NCBI GenBank assembly: GCA_966211305.1
Contig: CBIHPC010000009.1
Location: 10,624-74,623, forward strand
Direction: 5' to 3'
Source: Niastella sp966211305
Lineage (GTDB): Bacteria > Bacteroidota > Bacteroidia > Chitinophagales > Chitinophagaceae
Length of the DNA stretch: 64,000 nt
Position numbers and translations under genes: made by a program. Shown here in pieces: positions 1 to 7,947 of the stretch. The notes beneath the pieces are model-generated. The model did not search any database. It was not told the DNA's origin and saw only the letters and a program-made list of their open reading frames with translations. Position 1 is the stretch's first letter; every line of letters begins with the position of its first letter.

Positions 1-493
1 TCATCAAATTCCCGAGGAACCAGTTCTCATCGGCTTTGATCATCAGCTCAAGCATTTTGTCGGCCTGCAGGCCGAAACGCCTGATGTTGCCAACGGTTTC
101 GGTGAACTGTTTTATATGTTTATCTTTTTTATCGCCTTCCACCTCCTCCAGCGTATCGAAAAGCCGCAGCATGGGATCGAGCTCCCGTTTTTTGCGCTCC
201 TTTACAATTTGTGTAGCCACTTTCCAGATATCTTTTTCTGCCGAAAAGAACTCCTTGCGTTCGCCCGGAATAATAACCCGGTTTACCAGCCCCCAGTCGA
301 TCAGGTCGCGGATATTCATATTCACATTGCCCCGGCTGATGGCCAGCTTTTCCATAACATCATCCTGGCTTAACGGGTCGGGACTGATCATCAACAGGGC
401 GTGAATTTGCGCCATGGTGCGGTTAATGCCCCAATGCGAACCAAATGCCCCCCACGAGGCAATAAACTGCTGTTGCGCTTCTTCGAGTTTCAT
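1..493 (-). CDS. GbsR/MarR-family transcriptional regulator, 3' end cut by window
   Basis: Reading from an ATG at 493, 164 codons stay open to the window edge, so the C-terminus is missing. The N-terminus (MKLEEAQQQFIASWGAFG) and the winged-helix segment at about residues 40-70 (LSQDDVMEKLAISRGNVNMN, then RDLIDWGLV) match the GbsR branch of MarR-like regulators, which are cytoplasmic DNA-binding repressors, often of osmolyte or transport genes. What it regulates here is not visible. A consensus Bacteroidota promoter and an overlapping palindrome lie 20-50 bp upstream, which suggests autoregulation (inference). Confidence 0.85.
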   Translation of the reverse strand, partial: MKLEEAQQQFIASWGAFGSHWGINRTMAQIHALLMISPDPLSQDDVMEKLAISRGNVNMNIRDLIDWGLVNRVIIPGERKEFFSAEKDIWKVATQIVKERKKRELDPMLRLFDTLEEVEGDKKDKHIKQFTETVGNIRRFGLQADKMLELMIKADENWFLGNLM

Positions 494-510
494 ATTTTTT
501 TCCTACAACT

Positions 511-541
511 CAAAGATAAGTGCTGTTTTTGAATTTTCAAA
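511..541 (-). promoter_or_regulatory. Promoter of the GbsR-type regulator with overlapping palindrome
   Basis: On the minus strand TTTG (538-541) is followed after exactly 19 nt by TATCTTTG (511-518), the Bacteroidota housekeeping consensus TTTG-N19-TAnnTTTG. A palindrome TTTTTGAA-TT-TTCAAAAA at 526-543 covers the -33 side and is a candidate autoregulatory operator. The motif match is seen directly; regulator binding is inferred. Confidence 0.75.
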
Positions 542-691
542 AATAATTGAAAGATATTGCTTTTCCGAAGGGCGGTAAACGATGGACATACGATTTCACA
601 TTTCTGCCGGTACTGAATAGCCGGGAGCCATTTAGGGGGCTTTAAAGTACAGGGCTCAATTCCACAAAACTGTTTGGGAAGCTGAAAATGA

Positions 692-2209
692 TCACCGGGG
701 CGGACAACTCAACTTTTGACCGTGGCGGTTCTTTGAAAACTTAGTGCCAACCGTTGGGCAGTTGAGCCGTTTATCGGTTCGTGCTGAAGTTAATTTGCCT
801 TTGCCCGGTCTTATTACCAGCGCGAGATAAGCGCCGCCGTTCTGCATTTTGTTTTTCGAAAATAAATTGGCCCAGTTATGAATGCCTAACAGCAGCGGGC
901 CTGCTTTAAAAGCGCCACCCACCCAAAATTGTTCCCTGGTGTTGAAATGCACCGGCATATAAAACCCAAAACGCCGGGTTTCCCAACGCGGCGTAACCGT
1001 TAGCATGTTCAATTCGGTTAGCCGCCACTGGTTGCTGCCCGGTGAAGATAGATTTACCGATACATTGCCGTTCACATACCAGGCCCCGGTTATGAAATGA
1101 TCGACGTTCAATACCGCCCTTGCCGGATTAATTACCCGGAACAACCCGCCGGGCTGTTGTATGTTACGAACGATACCCGTGAGTTCATTATTGAATTCCT
1201 GCAGGTTGCTGATATCGGTGAATTGCGCATCGAGCACCGTATCGGTAACATTATTCTGGAAGCCGCTCAGCACCCGGCTTTGCTGCCCGAATTTGAACTG
1301 ATTGAAACCGATATCAAGCAGTGATAAGCCGATCTTCCAGTTATAATCGTAATAATCATCATCATCAAAAACGGAAGAGATCAATCCGGGTTTTATGATA
1401 TACTCAACACCCATATCGAAAGAAAGGCCGCCGCGCGAATCGTTTATAAAATCACGCAGGTTGGTGCCGGTAGTTTTTTCATCTTTCCAGTTGTCGTAGT
1501 TTGAAGAATAGGCATATTCGGCAAATGCATCCTGCATGGTGTAGTTAAGGTCGCTGCCATGGGCCGTTTGCGCCACGGTACCGTTGAGTAACTGGGTGTA
1601 GGCGCCCGAAATGCCGCGGGAAATTTTTGCTGTAATGCCGGCATTAAGGCGCGAGTCGGTGCGGTCCCAGATGGTTTGTGCCCAGGTGGCAAACACTTCT
1701 ATCCAGCTGCTATGAACAAGATCGCCGTATAATTTCCGGTTGTAATTGCCGAGGTCGAAGAAGTCGCCGGTTGTTTTTAGCGTGTCGATAAAGTTGATGG
1801 GGCCCGAACTTAGCTGGGCATAGCCGCGCAGGTTTACTCCAACACCGAACGCCTGCCGCCGGTTGATGGCAAACCGGGTATTCAGCAGGTTGATATTATA
1901 GTCTGCATAAGCGAAGCGCCGGTAATCGCCTTCTTCGATGTTGTATTGCGAATTGGCGGGGTTACTTACAAGCGAATAATTATGAATGGTTACACCGTTT
2001 GTTGCATGCTTTGCCTGTGCGCCCAAAATGGTGATATCCCATTTCCAGGGCGTGTTCACAATAGAGGCGGGGTTATTGCCAATACCGAGGCCTCCTGCGT
2101 AATTACTGCCCTGGATGGCATAATAATTCTGCGTGTAACCGTGCAGGTTGATCAGTAAAAGCAATAAAGCAAAAAAAGACCGGGTTCCTTTTTTAAAAAG
2201 GTTTTCCAT
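692..2209 (-). CDS. Predicted outer-membrane protein, DUF5723-like
   Basis: 505 residues with an N-terminal signal peptide (about residues 1-26, ending near LHGYTQ) and a body of alternating aromatic and polar beta-strand sequence, as in outer-membrane barrels. The early GIGNNPASIV segment and overall size resemble the DUF5723 family of Bacteroidota, for which no function is established. The start ATG lies inside the end of the upstream FAD oxidoreductase gene (17-nt overlap), so translation is probably coupled and the protein may serve the same pathway, for example handling a lipid product at the outer membrane (inference). The C-terminal about 35 residues are basic, with two CP pairs (LNCP, LSCPP). 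The family call rests on pattern only. Confidence 0.6.
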   Translation of the reverse strand: MENLFKKGTRSFFALLLLLINLHGYTQNYYAIQGSNYAGGLGIGNNPASIVNTPWKWDITILGAQAKHATNGVTIHNYSLVSNPANSQYNIEEGDYRRFAYADYNINLLNTRFAINRRQAFGVGVNLRGYAQLSSGPINFIDTLKTTGDFFDLGNYNRKLYGDLVHSSWIEVFATWAQTIWDRTDSRLNAGITAKISRGISGAYTQLLNGTVAQTAHGSDLNYTMQDAFAEYAYSSNYDNWKDEKTTGTNLRDFINDSRGGLSFDMGVEYIIKPGLISSVFDDDDYYDYNWKIGLSLLDIGFNQFKFGQQSRVLSGFQNNVTDTVLDAQFTDISNLQEFNNELTGIVRNIQQPGGLFRVINPARAVLNVDHFITGAWYVNGNVSVNLSSPGSNQWRLTELNMLTVTPRWETRRFGFYMPVHFNTREQFWVGGAFKAGPLLLGIHNWANLFSKNKMQNGGAYLALVIRPGKGKLTSARTDKRLNCPTVGTKFSKNRHGQKLSCPPR

Positions 2210-3347
2210 GCGTTTGTTGTATTAGGAACGCTACAAACTTTGGAAAGGGTTTTACCAGTTTTATGAGTACGTTTGACAGGATGGAGCTTCCAAAAAAGCT
2301 TTGTAACAATCGCCCGGCCTGCAGGCGCCGGCCAAAATATTTTTCCCATTGCTGGGTGTACTGAATTTCCATTTCATAGCGGTTGATCCGTCCCTGCAGG
2401 AACGAATTGATCTCTTCAAACGCCAGCTTACTGCTATGCAGCGCCATGCTCATGCCGTTACCGCACAACGGAGCAATAAGCCCGGCGGTATCGCCAATCA
2501 TCAGCACATGGTTTTCAATTTGTGTTTTCTTGTTGAATGAGATCCTCGAAATGGTCAATGGTTCATCGTACAGCATCTCAGCGTTGGAAAATATTTTTTC
2601 CAGGAATGGATTTTTCATAAGAATATCTCTTTCCATACTGCTAATATCATTCCTGCATTTGCGCAGGTTGGCTGCCGTTGTGAGGTAGCAGAGGCAATAT
2701 TTGTTTTCCTCAATTTGGGAAATTCCACAATAACCATTTTCAAAATTGTGGAGGGCGATCAGATCGGCCGGGTGATGAGTGCGAATGTGGTACTTTACGG
2801 CAATATAGTGATTGAGTTTATTGGGTTTTACTTTGGTGAACTGCCGTTTCCATTTTACATCGAGGTTACCGCGTTTGCCATAGGCGCCGGCTACCACGCC
2901 TGCTTCTGTTTCGCCTTTGGAGGTAAATACAAAAAAGCTATTGCTGCGATAAACGACGTTCATTACTTTGGTGTCTTCGAGCAGGGTAACTCCTTCCTGG
3001 CGCGCTATATTGGCGAGTAAATGATCGATGGTATAACGGCTGATGCCGAAACCGCCCAGCGGCAGGGGCGATTCTATATAATTGCCATCGGGGGTTGTAA
3101 TAAGCAGGCGGTTGATAATGGGCAGTTGCATATCACTGAGGGGGAGGCCGAGGTCCTGCAAAAAATTCCAGCTTTCAAGGCTAATATACTCGCCGCATAC
3201 TTTGTGAAAGGGATACTTTTCCCTTTCAAACAATACCGTTCTATAGCCTGCACGGGCACTTTGAATGGCGAGTGCCAAACCGGCCAGTCCACCACCTGCA
3301 ATGGCAATATCATATTTGGGTTGAAGGCTCACAATAGAATTATTCAA
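2193..3347 (-). CDS. FAD-dependent oxidoreductase, geranylgeranyl-reductase/monooxygenase family
   Basis: 384 residues from the TTG at 3347; a GTG at 3332 (MSLQPKYDIAIAGGG, 379 residues) is an equally good start. Visible motifs: dinucleotide-binding GGGLAG at 18-23 with E41 closing the Rossmann fold, the HKVCGEYIS motif at 48-56 seen in geranylgeranyl-reductase-like flavoproteins, the ISRY motif near 102, and the second FAD motif GDTAGLIAPLCGNGMS at 285-300. Such enzymes hydroxylate aromatic rings or reduce isoprenoid double bonds. Next to a type III polyketide synthase, a methyltransferase and a UbiA enzyme, either ring hydroxylation of a phenolic lipid or reduction of an attached prenyl chain is possible. 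The 3' end overlaps the next gene. Confidence 0.88.
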   Translation of the reverse strand: MNNSIVSLQPKYDIAIAGGGLAGLALAIQSARAGYRTVLFEREKYPFHKVCGEYISLESWNFLQDLGLPLSDMQLPIINRLLITTPDGNYIESPLPLGGFGISRYTIDHLLANIARQEGVTLLEDTKVMNVVYRSNSFFVFTSKGETEAGVVAGAYGKRGNLDVKWKRQFTKVKPNKLNHYIAVKYHIRTHHPADLIALHNFENGYCGISQIEENKYCLCYLTTAANLRKCRNDISSMERDILMKNPFLEKIFSNAEMLYDEPLTISRISFNKKTQIENHVLMIGDTAGLIAPLCGNGMSMALHSSKLAFEEINSFLQGRINRYEMEIQYTQQWEKYFGRRLQAGRLLQSFFGSSILSNVLIKLVKPFPKFVAFLIQQTHGKPF

Positions 3348-3410
3348 TGCGCTCAGTACGCCGGGTTAAAAAATATGTCTGTTTCCCCTGAAAACGCCAA
3401 AGGCGATGAG

Positions 3411-4184
3411 CTATTCCGGTTTCACATTTACAGGATCTGCATTTCTGTATACAACGAGCCAGCGAAAGGCCCATTTCCATTCTATTGAGAAATTGCTGAT
3501 GCCGGCAAAGTTGAAGAACTGTAACCATTCTTCTTTGGTAAATCCGCGGGCAACGGATAAGGGTGCGTCGTGTTTTACAAGGTAGCTGTTCGAGAACAAT
3601 TTCGTTAGCACCTTTATTGAATAATAGGCCACTTTATGGCGGTGCAGATCGTTTATAAAGAACCCGAGCCGGGCATTGGATTTCATCCATTGCAGCTGCT
3701 TCACCATTTCCCGGTCAGAAAAGTGATGGCAAAACAGCGAGGAGAATATAATATCCGGTTGTTTTTCAAGTTGGGCGTCTTTATAATCGCTTTGGATCAG
3801 TTGTATATTGGTTAGCGCGCGTTTCGATGCTACATCAATACAATGCGGATTGATATCGATGCCAATAAATGCAACCGGTATATTTTTCTTTTTGCACCAT
3901 TTTTGGATGGCCACCAGGTTATCGCCACCGCCGCAACCTATTTCACAAATGGTAACTGCTTTCGCTGAAGCTTCAGCAGTCGAAGCCACCTTCGCCAAAA
4001 CTTCGGCCGCCGGCGCGGATTGTAGCCTTTCCACCAACGCTTCCACGCCGGTGAGGGTTATGGCGTGTCCGCCCAGCCAGGTGTTTATGAAGTTCAGTTC
4101 CTGCATATTCCGTCGAATGTCTTCAAATGGAATGTCAGGGCGGTCGAGCAATTCGGATTGGTATGATCGGTGACGAAAATTCAC
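3411..4184 (-). CDS. Class I SAM-dependent methyltransferase of the polyketide cluster
   Basis: Start chosen at the GTG at 4184 (MNFRHRSYQSELLDRPDIPF, 257 residues); the frame stays open to 4265, but the extra 27 residues are unlike a folded domain. The SAM-binding motif ICEIGCGGGDNL lies near residues 79-90, followed by a second acidic loop (VAFIGIDINPHCIDVA). This type accompanies type III polyketide synthases and probably O- or C-methylates their phenolic product (inference from context). Odd feature: an Ala/Glu/Ser-rich insertion (about residues 57-78) just before the SAM motif, encoded by DNA rich in short GAAGC/GCTTC palindromes. It lies 116 bp after the synthase gene. Confidence 0.87.
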   Translation of the reverse strand: MNFRHRSYQSELLDRPDIPFEDIRRNMQELNFINTWLGGHAITLTGVEALVERLQSAPAAEVLAKVASTAEASAKAVTICEIGCGGGDNLVAIQKWCKKKNIPVAFIGIDINPHCIDVASKRALTNIQLIQSDYKDAQLEKQPDIIFSSLFCHHFSDREMVKQLQWMKSNARLGFFINDLHRHKVAYYSIKVLTKLFSNSYLVKHDAPLSVARGFTKEEWLQFFNFAGISNFSIEWKWAFRWLVVYRNADPVNVKPE

Positions 4185-4300
4185 GATTGTAATATATGAT
4201 TTTCTGATTGACCCGCGAAACGGGCTGCAGGTATCCCTGCTATTATTTCGTTGCCGCGGGGTCAAAATATTACGTCATTACCATCCACAATAACAAAACA

Positions 4301-5401
4301 TTAGGAATTCGCTGATGCGGTAAATGTTTCCAAGGTGAGGCCCGGACCAAATGCGGCGCCGAAAATATGTTCTTTCCTGGTGTGGTTGTGCAGGAGTGAG
4401 GGCATCATCTTTTTCAATACGAAGAGGATAGTGGGCGACGACATGTTGCCATATTGCTGCAGTACGTCCCACGAAGCCTGCAGCTCGCCATTGTGCAATG
4501 ATAACGTTTTATGAATGGCTTCGAGTATTTTTTTTCCGCCGGGGTGAATGCACCAGTGGGTTATGTCCTGCCGGCTTAACCCTGCCCTGGCCAGCGCTCT
4601 GCCGGTGAACTGGCTGAAGTCTTCTTCCAGCAGGTCGGGAATGTAACTGCTAAGGGTCATCAGGAACCCCGAGCTGGAAAGTTCCCAGGCCATATCTTTT
4701 TTTCCCTTAGGGATCACTTCTGAATAAAATCCATCGAGGTGAAGGCCGTTTGCGGGGTGGTCGTTACCTGTTATTACGGCGGCGGCGCTGCCATCGGCAA
4801 ACAACAGGCTGGAGGCAATATTGTCGATCGACGGCTCGCGTTGAAAATGTAACGTGCACAGTTCAGTGCAAACGATCAGTACTTTGGCCTGTTTGTCGGT
4901 TTGGCAAATGGCGTCGGCTGCTTTCAGGGCGTGAATGCCGGCATAACAACCCATGAAGTTGATGGAAGTGCGGGCGGTATGGCGGGGCAGATCGAGCAGT
5001 TCCATCAACTGCAGATCGAGGCCCGGTGCGCTCATGCCTGTGCAACTTACGGTGATCAGGTGCGTGATGGCTGTTTCAGATAATTTTCCATCGAGGCAGT
5101 CACGAATGGCATTCACCGATACCTGGGGCGCATATTTGTGGTACCAGATCATGCGTTGTTCGAGTGAAGGAAATGGTTCCAGATTTTCGGTGTGGGGGTA
5201 GAATTTCCATTCGGGAGTGGGGCGGCTGTAATCGGGAATAACGGAATAACGGGTATCGATAGCGCTTTGGTGGTACAGGAAACGCAACCGGCGCCTGTCG
5301 GCTTCACTATACGAATAGATCAGTTGCATGAACTGCAGAATGTCCTGTTGCCGGTGCCTGAATGAAGGCACCGCTGTTCCGATGGCGATAATTTTACTCA
5401 A
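4301..5401 (-). CDS. Type III polyketide synthase (chalcone/stilbene synthase family)
   Basis: 366 residues with the full catalytic triad of the family: Cys152 in NFMGCYAGIHAL, His286 in CIHPGGKK and Asn319 in YGNMSSPTILF. The C-terminal FGPGLTLE matches the GFGPG loop. These homodimeric cytosolic enzymes extend an acyl-CoA with malonyl-CoA and cyclise it to resorcinols, pyrones or phloroglucinols; bacterial ones often use long fatty acyl starters. The start is TTG, because the conserved N-terminal IGTAVP lies upstream of the first ATG; a strong GGAGG stands 3-4 nt before the TTG. The first 8 nt overlap the UbiA gene end, indicating coupled translation. Central enzyme of the 692-6257 cluster. 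Confidence 0.95.
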   Translation of the reverse strand: MSKIIAIGTAVPSFRHRQQDILQFMQLIYSYSEADRRRLRFLYHQSAIDTRYSVIPDYSRPTPEWKFYPHTENLEPFPSLEQRMIWYHKYAPQVSVNAIRDCLDGKLSETAITHLITVSCTGMSAPGLDLQLMELLDLPRHTARTSINFMGCYAGIHALKAADAICQTDKQAKVLIVCTELCTLHFQREPSIDNIASSLLFADGSAAAVITGNDHPANGLHLDGFYSEVIPKGKKDMAWELSSSGFLMTLSSYIPDLLEEDFSQFTGRALARAGLSRQDITHWCIHPGGKKILEAIHKTLSLHNGELQASWDVLQQYGNMSSPTILFVLKKMMPSLLHNHTRKEHIFGAAFGPGLTLETFTASANS

Positions 5402-6257
5402 ATGCCCTCCAGATTAATAAGATAATAAAAGCCAGATTCGTACAGATGGATGCCAGTAAATTCATGCGCATCGTATGGTTGAAATCGGCGGTTCGCACAT
5501 CTTTCCACACCAACCCTGCCCACCTGAAAAAATATACGAGAATCGGAAGCATCATAGTTGCTAAAGCGAAGAACTTTTTTTGTTCGCCATTTGAAAAGAT
5601 CCACCAGGCCAGTACACTCATGGCCAGTGTATAAATGATGGCTGTAAAAATAAAAGTGCCCCGGTAGCCTAATAAGGCGCTGATGGTGGTTACGCCGTCC
5701 TTTTTGTCGGCTTCGTGCTGGTATATCTGCGTAAGCGGGTAAAAACCGCCTATAAGCAGGCTGGCGGCCAGCATGCCGGCAGGCGGTACTGCCAGTGTTT
5801 TGTTTATGCTGCTTCCGTGATATACCATAAAATATGTTACTGCCCCCTGATATATAATTACGGTGAGATAACCAATTACCGGGTATTTCTTCAATCTTAT
5901 GCCCCGGTAACTGTATGCCCTCGATGCGGCTATATAAGCTGCTATGCAAAATGTAAACCAGTAACTGATGAACAGGCTTAAGGCGATTGCCGCTACGTCC
6001 ATTATCAGGCTTATGTAAAACAACTGCTTTGTGGGTTGCAGGGGAGCAGCTACGCCGCCGATGGGTGTTTCATCGCGGTCCATATACGAATTGTACCCGT
6101 TGCTTGAGGGATATATCAGCAAATGCAGAATAAAAAATATCAAAACGGCATGTGTAGTGTCGATGGCTGGTACCTGGCTGAGCGCAAACAGGTATACAGG
6201 TAACAGGAAAAAAGAAAAATGGAACCGGAGTAATTGCGTGGTAGATGGTGCAAGCAT
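5394..6257 (-). CDS. UbiA-family prenyltransferase
   Basis: 287 residues, strongly hydrophobic, about eight or nine membrane helices. The first Asp-rich motif is NGYNSYMDRDE (N53, D60, D62) and the second is HEADKKDG (D184, D187), the two diphosphate/Mg2+-binding sites of intramembrane aromatic prenyltransferases. It would attach an isoprenoid chain to an aromatic acceptor in the inner membrane, and the directly coupled type III polyketide synthase could supply that acceptor (inference). First gene of the cluster. Its ATG comes immediately after the U-tract of the terminator of the preceding flotillin gene, which leaves no room for a leader downstream of that terminator. Confidence 0.92.
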   Translation of the reverse strand: MLAPSTTQLLRFHFSFFLLPVYLFALSQVPAIDTTHAVLIFFILHLLIYPSSNGYNSYMDRDETPIGGVAAPLQPTKQLFYISLIMDVAAIALSLFISYWFTFCIAAYIAASRAYSYRGIRLKKYPVIGYLTVIIYQGAVTYFMVYHGSSINKTLAVPPAGMLAASLLIGGFYPLTQIYQHEADKKDGVTTISALLGYRGTFIFTAIIYTLAMSVLAWWIFSNGEQKKFFALATMMLPILVYFFRWAGLVWKDVRTADFNHTMRMNLLASICTNLAFIILLIWRAFE

Positions 6258-6290
6258 AAAAAAGAGCCCCGACAGCAGTCGGGACTCTTT
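6258..6290 (-). terminator. Intrinsic terminator of the flotillin gene, abutting ubiA-like start
   Basis: Minus-strand RNA forms AAAGAGUCCCGAC-UGCU-GUCGGGGCUCUUU (13-bp stem with one U-G pair) ending in a run of six U at 6263-6258; the next three bases are the ATG of the prenyltransferase. On the plus strand the same position is a C-A mismatch and no U-run follows, so the terminator acts in the minus direction. Confidence 0.85.
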
Positions 6291-6317
6291 AAAGATAGAA
6301 TATTTTGAATAACTGAA

Positions 6318-7913
6318 TTATTCTTTATCGCTACCGCTTTCCACAACGAAGGTGCCGCTGTTGCCGGTGGTTTTAGGCTCTTCGGTCTTCTTGTTATGCC
6401 CCAGGTAAGAGGGGAGGTCCATACCGGCCATATCGAAGATGTCTTTTAACGGTGGTACTGCTTTGTACATTCCTGAAATGAAACCGGCGGTAGAGCTTTT
6501 GCCGGAATCGTTCTGTCCGTTTTCCCAAACCGTTACCTTGTCGATCTTGATATTCTTGATGGCGTCTGTCTGCATTCTTACCAGTTCGGGCAGTTTATCG
6601 CTTATAAGTAACAGTACGGCGTCTTTCGGGTTGTTGCCGGCCGCTTTCACGATCCTGTCTAAACCTTCGGCCTGTTTGGTAAGGATCTCATACATACCTC
6701 TTGCTTCCGCTTCCAGTTTGGCGAAGATAGCGTCGGCCTCACCTTTTGCTTTTTCGCGGATCTTTTCTGCTTCGGCCTGCGCTTCGATGATGGCTTTTTG
6801 CTTTTGTATTTCTGCCGTTACCACAATGTTGGCATTCTGTGAAGCTCTTTCCCTGTCGGCACGGGCCGCTTCCGCTTTTTGTTCGGCGAGGTAGGCTTCC
6901 TCCAATGCCATGGCGGCCTGAACTTTTTCAGCGGAAGTAGCGCGTTTCAGGGCTTCCGCTTCTTTTTCCCTTCTGGAAGCTTCCGAATCGGCGATCTGGA
7001 TCCTGGCAAGGTTTTCCCCCTGCACGGCCACTGAGTTCGCCGCGGCCGATTTGATACGGGTATCCCTGTCGGCTTCCACTTTACCGATCTGCTCATCTCT
7101 TTTGGCTGCGGCGATCAGGATCTCTTTATCTTTTTCCGCTACGGCGATCATCGAGTCGCGGTCACGTTGTGTTTCGGCAATCTGTACGTCGCGCTCTTTC
7201 TGGGTTTGCTTCATGCTCACGTCGCGTTCTCTTTCGGCGATGGCTTTACCAATTTCACCCATTCTATCCTGCTCGGCCACGCTTTTCTTTGCTTCGTTGA
7301 TGGCTTTTGCCGATGCCTCTTTACCCAGCGCTTCAATATAACCGCTTTCATCTTTGATATCGGTTACGTTCACGTTGATCATTTTCAAACCGATCTTGTT
7401 CAACTCGGCCTCAACGTTAGAAGCGATATTGGCAAGGAATTTATCGCGGTTGCTGTTGATCTCTTCAATGTCCATCATGGCAACCACCAGGCGCATTTGG
7501 CCCAGGATGATATCTTTTGCCAGATCGTGGATCTGCGCCTGTTGCAAACCGAGCAAACGTTCCGCTGCATTTTGCATAACTCCCTGCTCAGTTGAAATAC
7601 CAACGGTAAAACGCGAAGGCACGTCAACCCGGATGTTTTGTTTGCTCAGCGCATTGGTAAGGTTCACCTCGATGGAAATAGGGGTAAGATCGAGGAAGGA
7701 GTAGTCCTGGATCACAGGCCAGATGAAGGCGGCGCCCCCATGTATACATTTGGCGCTCAGGTTACCATCTGTGCCATCTTTTGAACGGCCTACTTTACCA
7801 TATACCACCAGTACGCGGTCGCTGGGACACCGCTTGTACCTGCGGAACATGGAGAGAATGAGAATAAAAAAGAACAACACGGCCCCGGCGACCACAATCA
7901 GGATCATATCCAT
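6318..7913 (-). CDS. Flotillin-family (SPFH domain) membrane scaffold protein
   Basis: 531 residues from the ATG at 7913 (MDMILIVVAGAVLFFF). A single N-terminal membrane helix (residues 3-22) is followed by an SPFH/band-7 domain, then a long Ala/Glu/Lys-rich coiled coil (about residues 210-430, with repeated QKERD, AEKDK and KRDEQ words) and a C-terminal tail. Flotillins oligomerise on the inner membrane and organise lipid domains and protein complexes. The frame is open further upstream, but that part is not membrane-like. The 34-bp gap from the NfeD-like gene upstream indicates one operon, the usual flotillin-NfeD pairing. A strong terminator follows. Confidence 0.93.
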   Translation of the reverse strand: MDMILIVVAGAVLFFFILILSMFRRYKRCPSDRVLVVYGKVGRSKDGTDGNLSAKCIHGGAAFIWPVIQDYSFLDLTPISIEVNLTNALSKQNIRVDVPSRFTVGISTEQGVMQNAAERLLGLQQAQIHDLAKDIILGQMRLVVAMMDIEEINSNRDKFLANIASNVEAELNKIGLKMINVNVTDIKDESGYIEALGKEASAKAINEAKKSVAEQDRMGEIGKAIAERERDVSMKQTQKERDVQIAETQRDRDSMIAVAEKDKEILIAAAKRDEQIGKVEADRDTRIKSAAANSVAVQGENLARIQIADSEASRREKEAEALKRATSAEKVQAAMALEEAYLAEQKAEAARADRERASQNANIVVTAEIQKQKAIIEAQAEAEKIREKAKGEADAIFAKLEAEARGMYEILTKQAEGLDRIVKAAGNNPKDAVLLLISDKLPELVRMQTDAIKNIKIDKVTVWENGQNDSGKSSTAGFISGMYKAVPPLKDIFDMAGMDLPSYLGHNKKTEEPKTTGNSGTFVVESGSDKE

Positions 7914-7947
7914 AGCGTCATTAATTTTAAGGGTTTGAAATTGGAGT

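Noticed and set aside
4185..4265. Longer N-terminus of the methyltransferase from 4265
   Set aside because: The added residues are rich in Arg, Ser and Pro and precede the typical family start NFRHRSYQ; the GTG at 4184 fits better.
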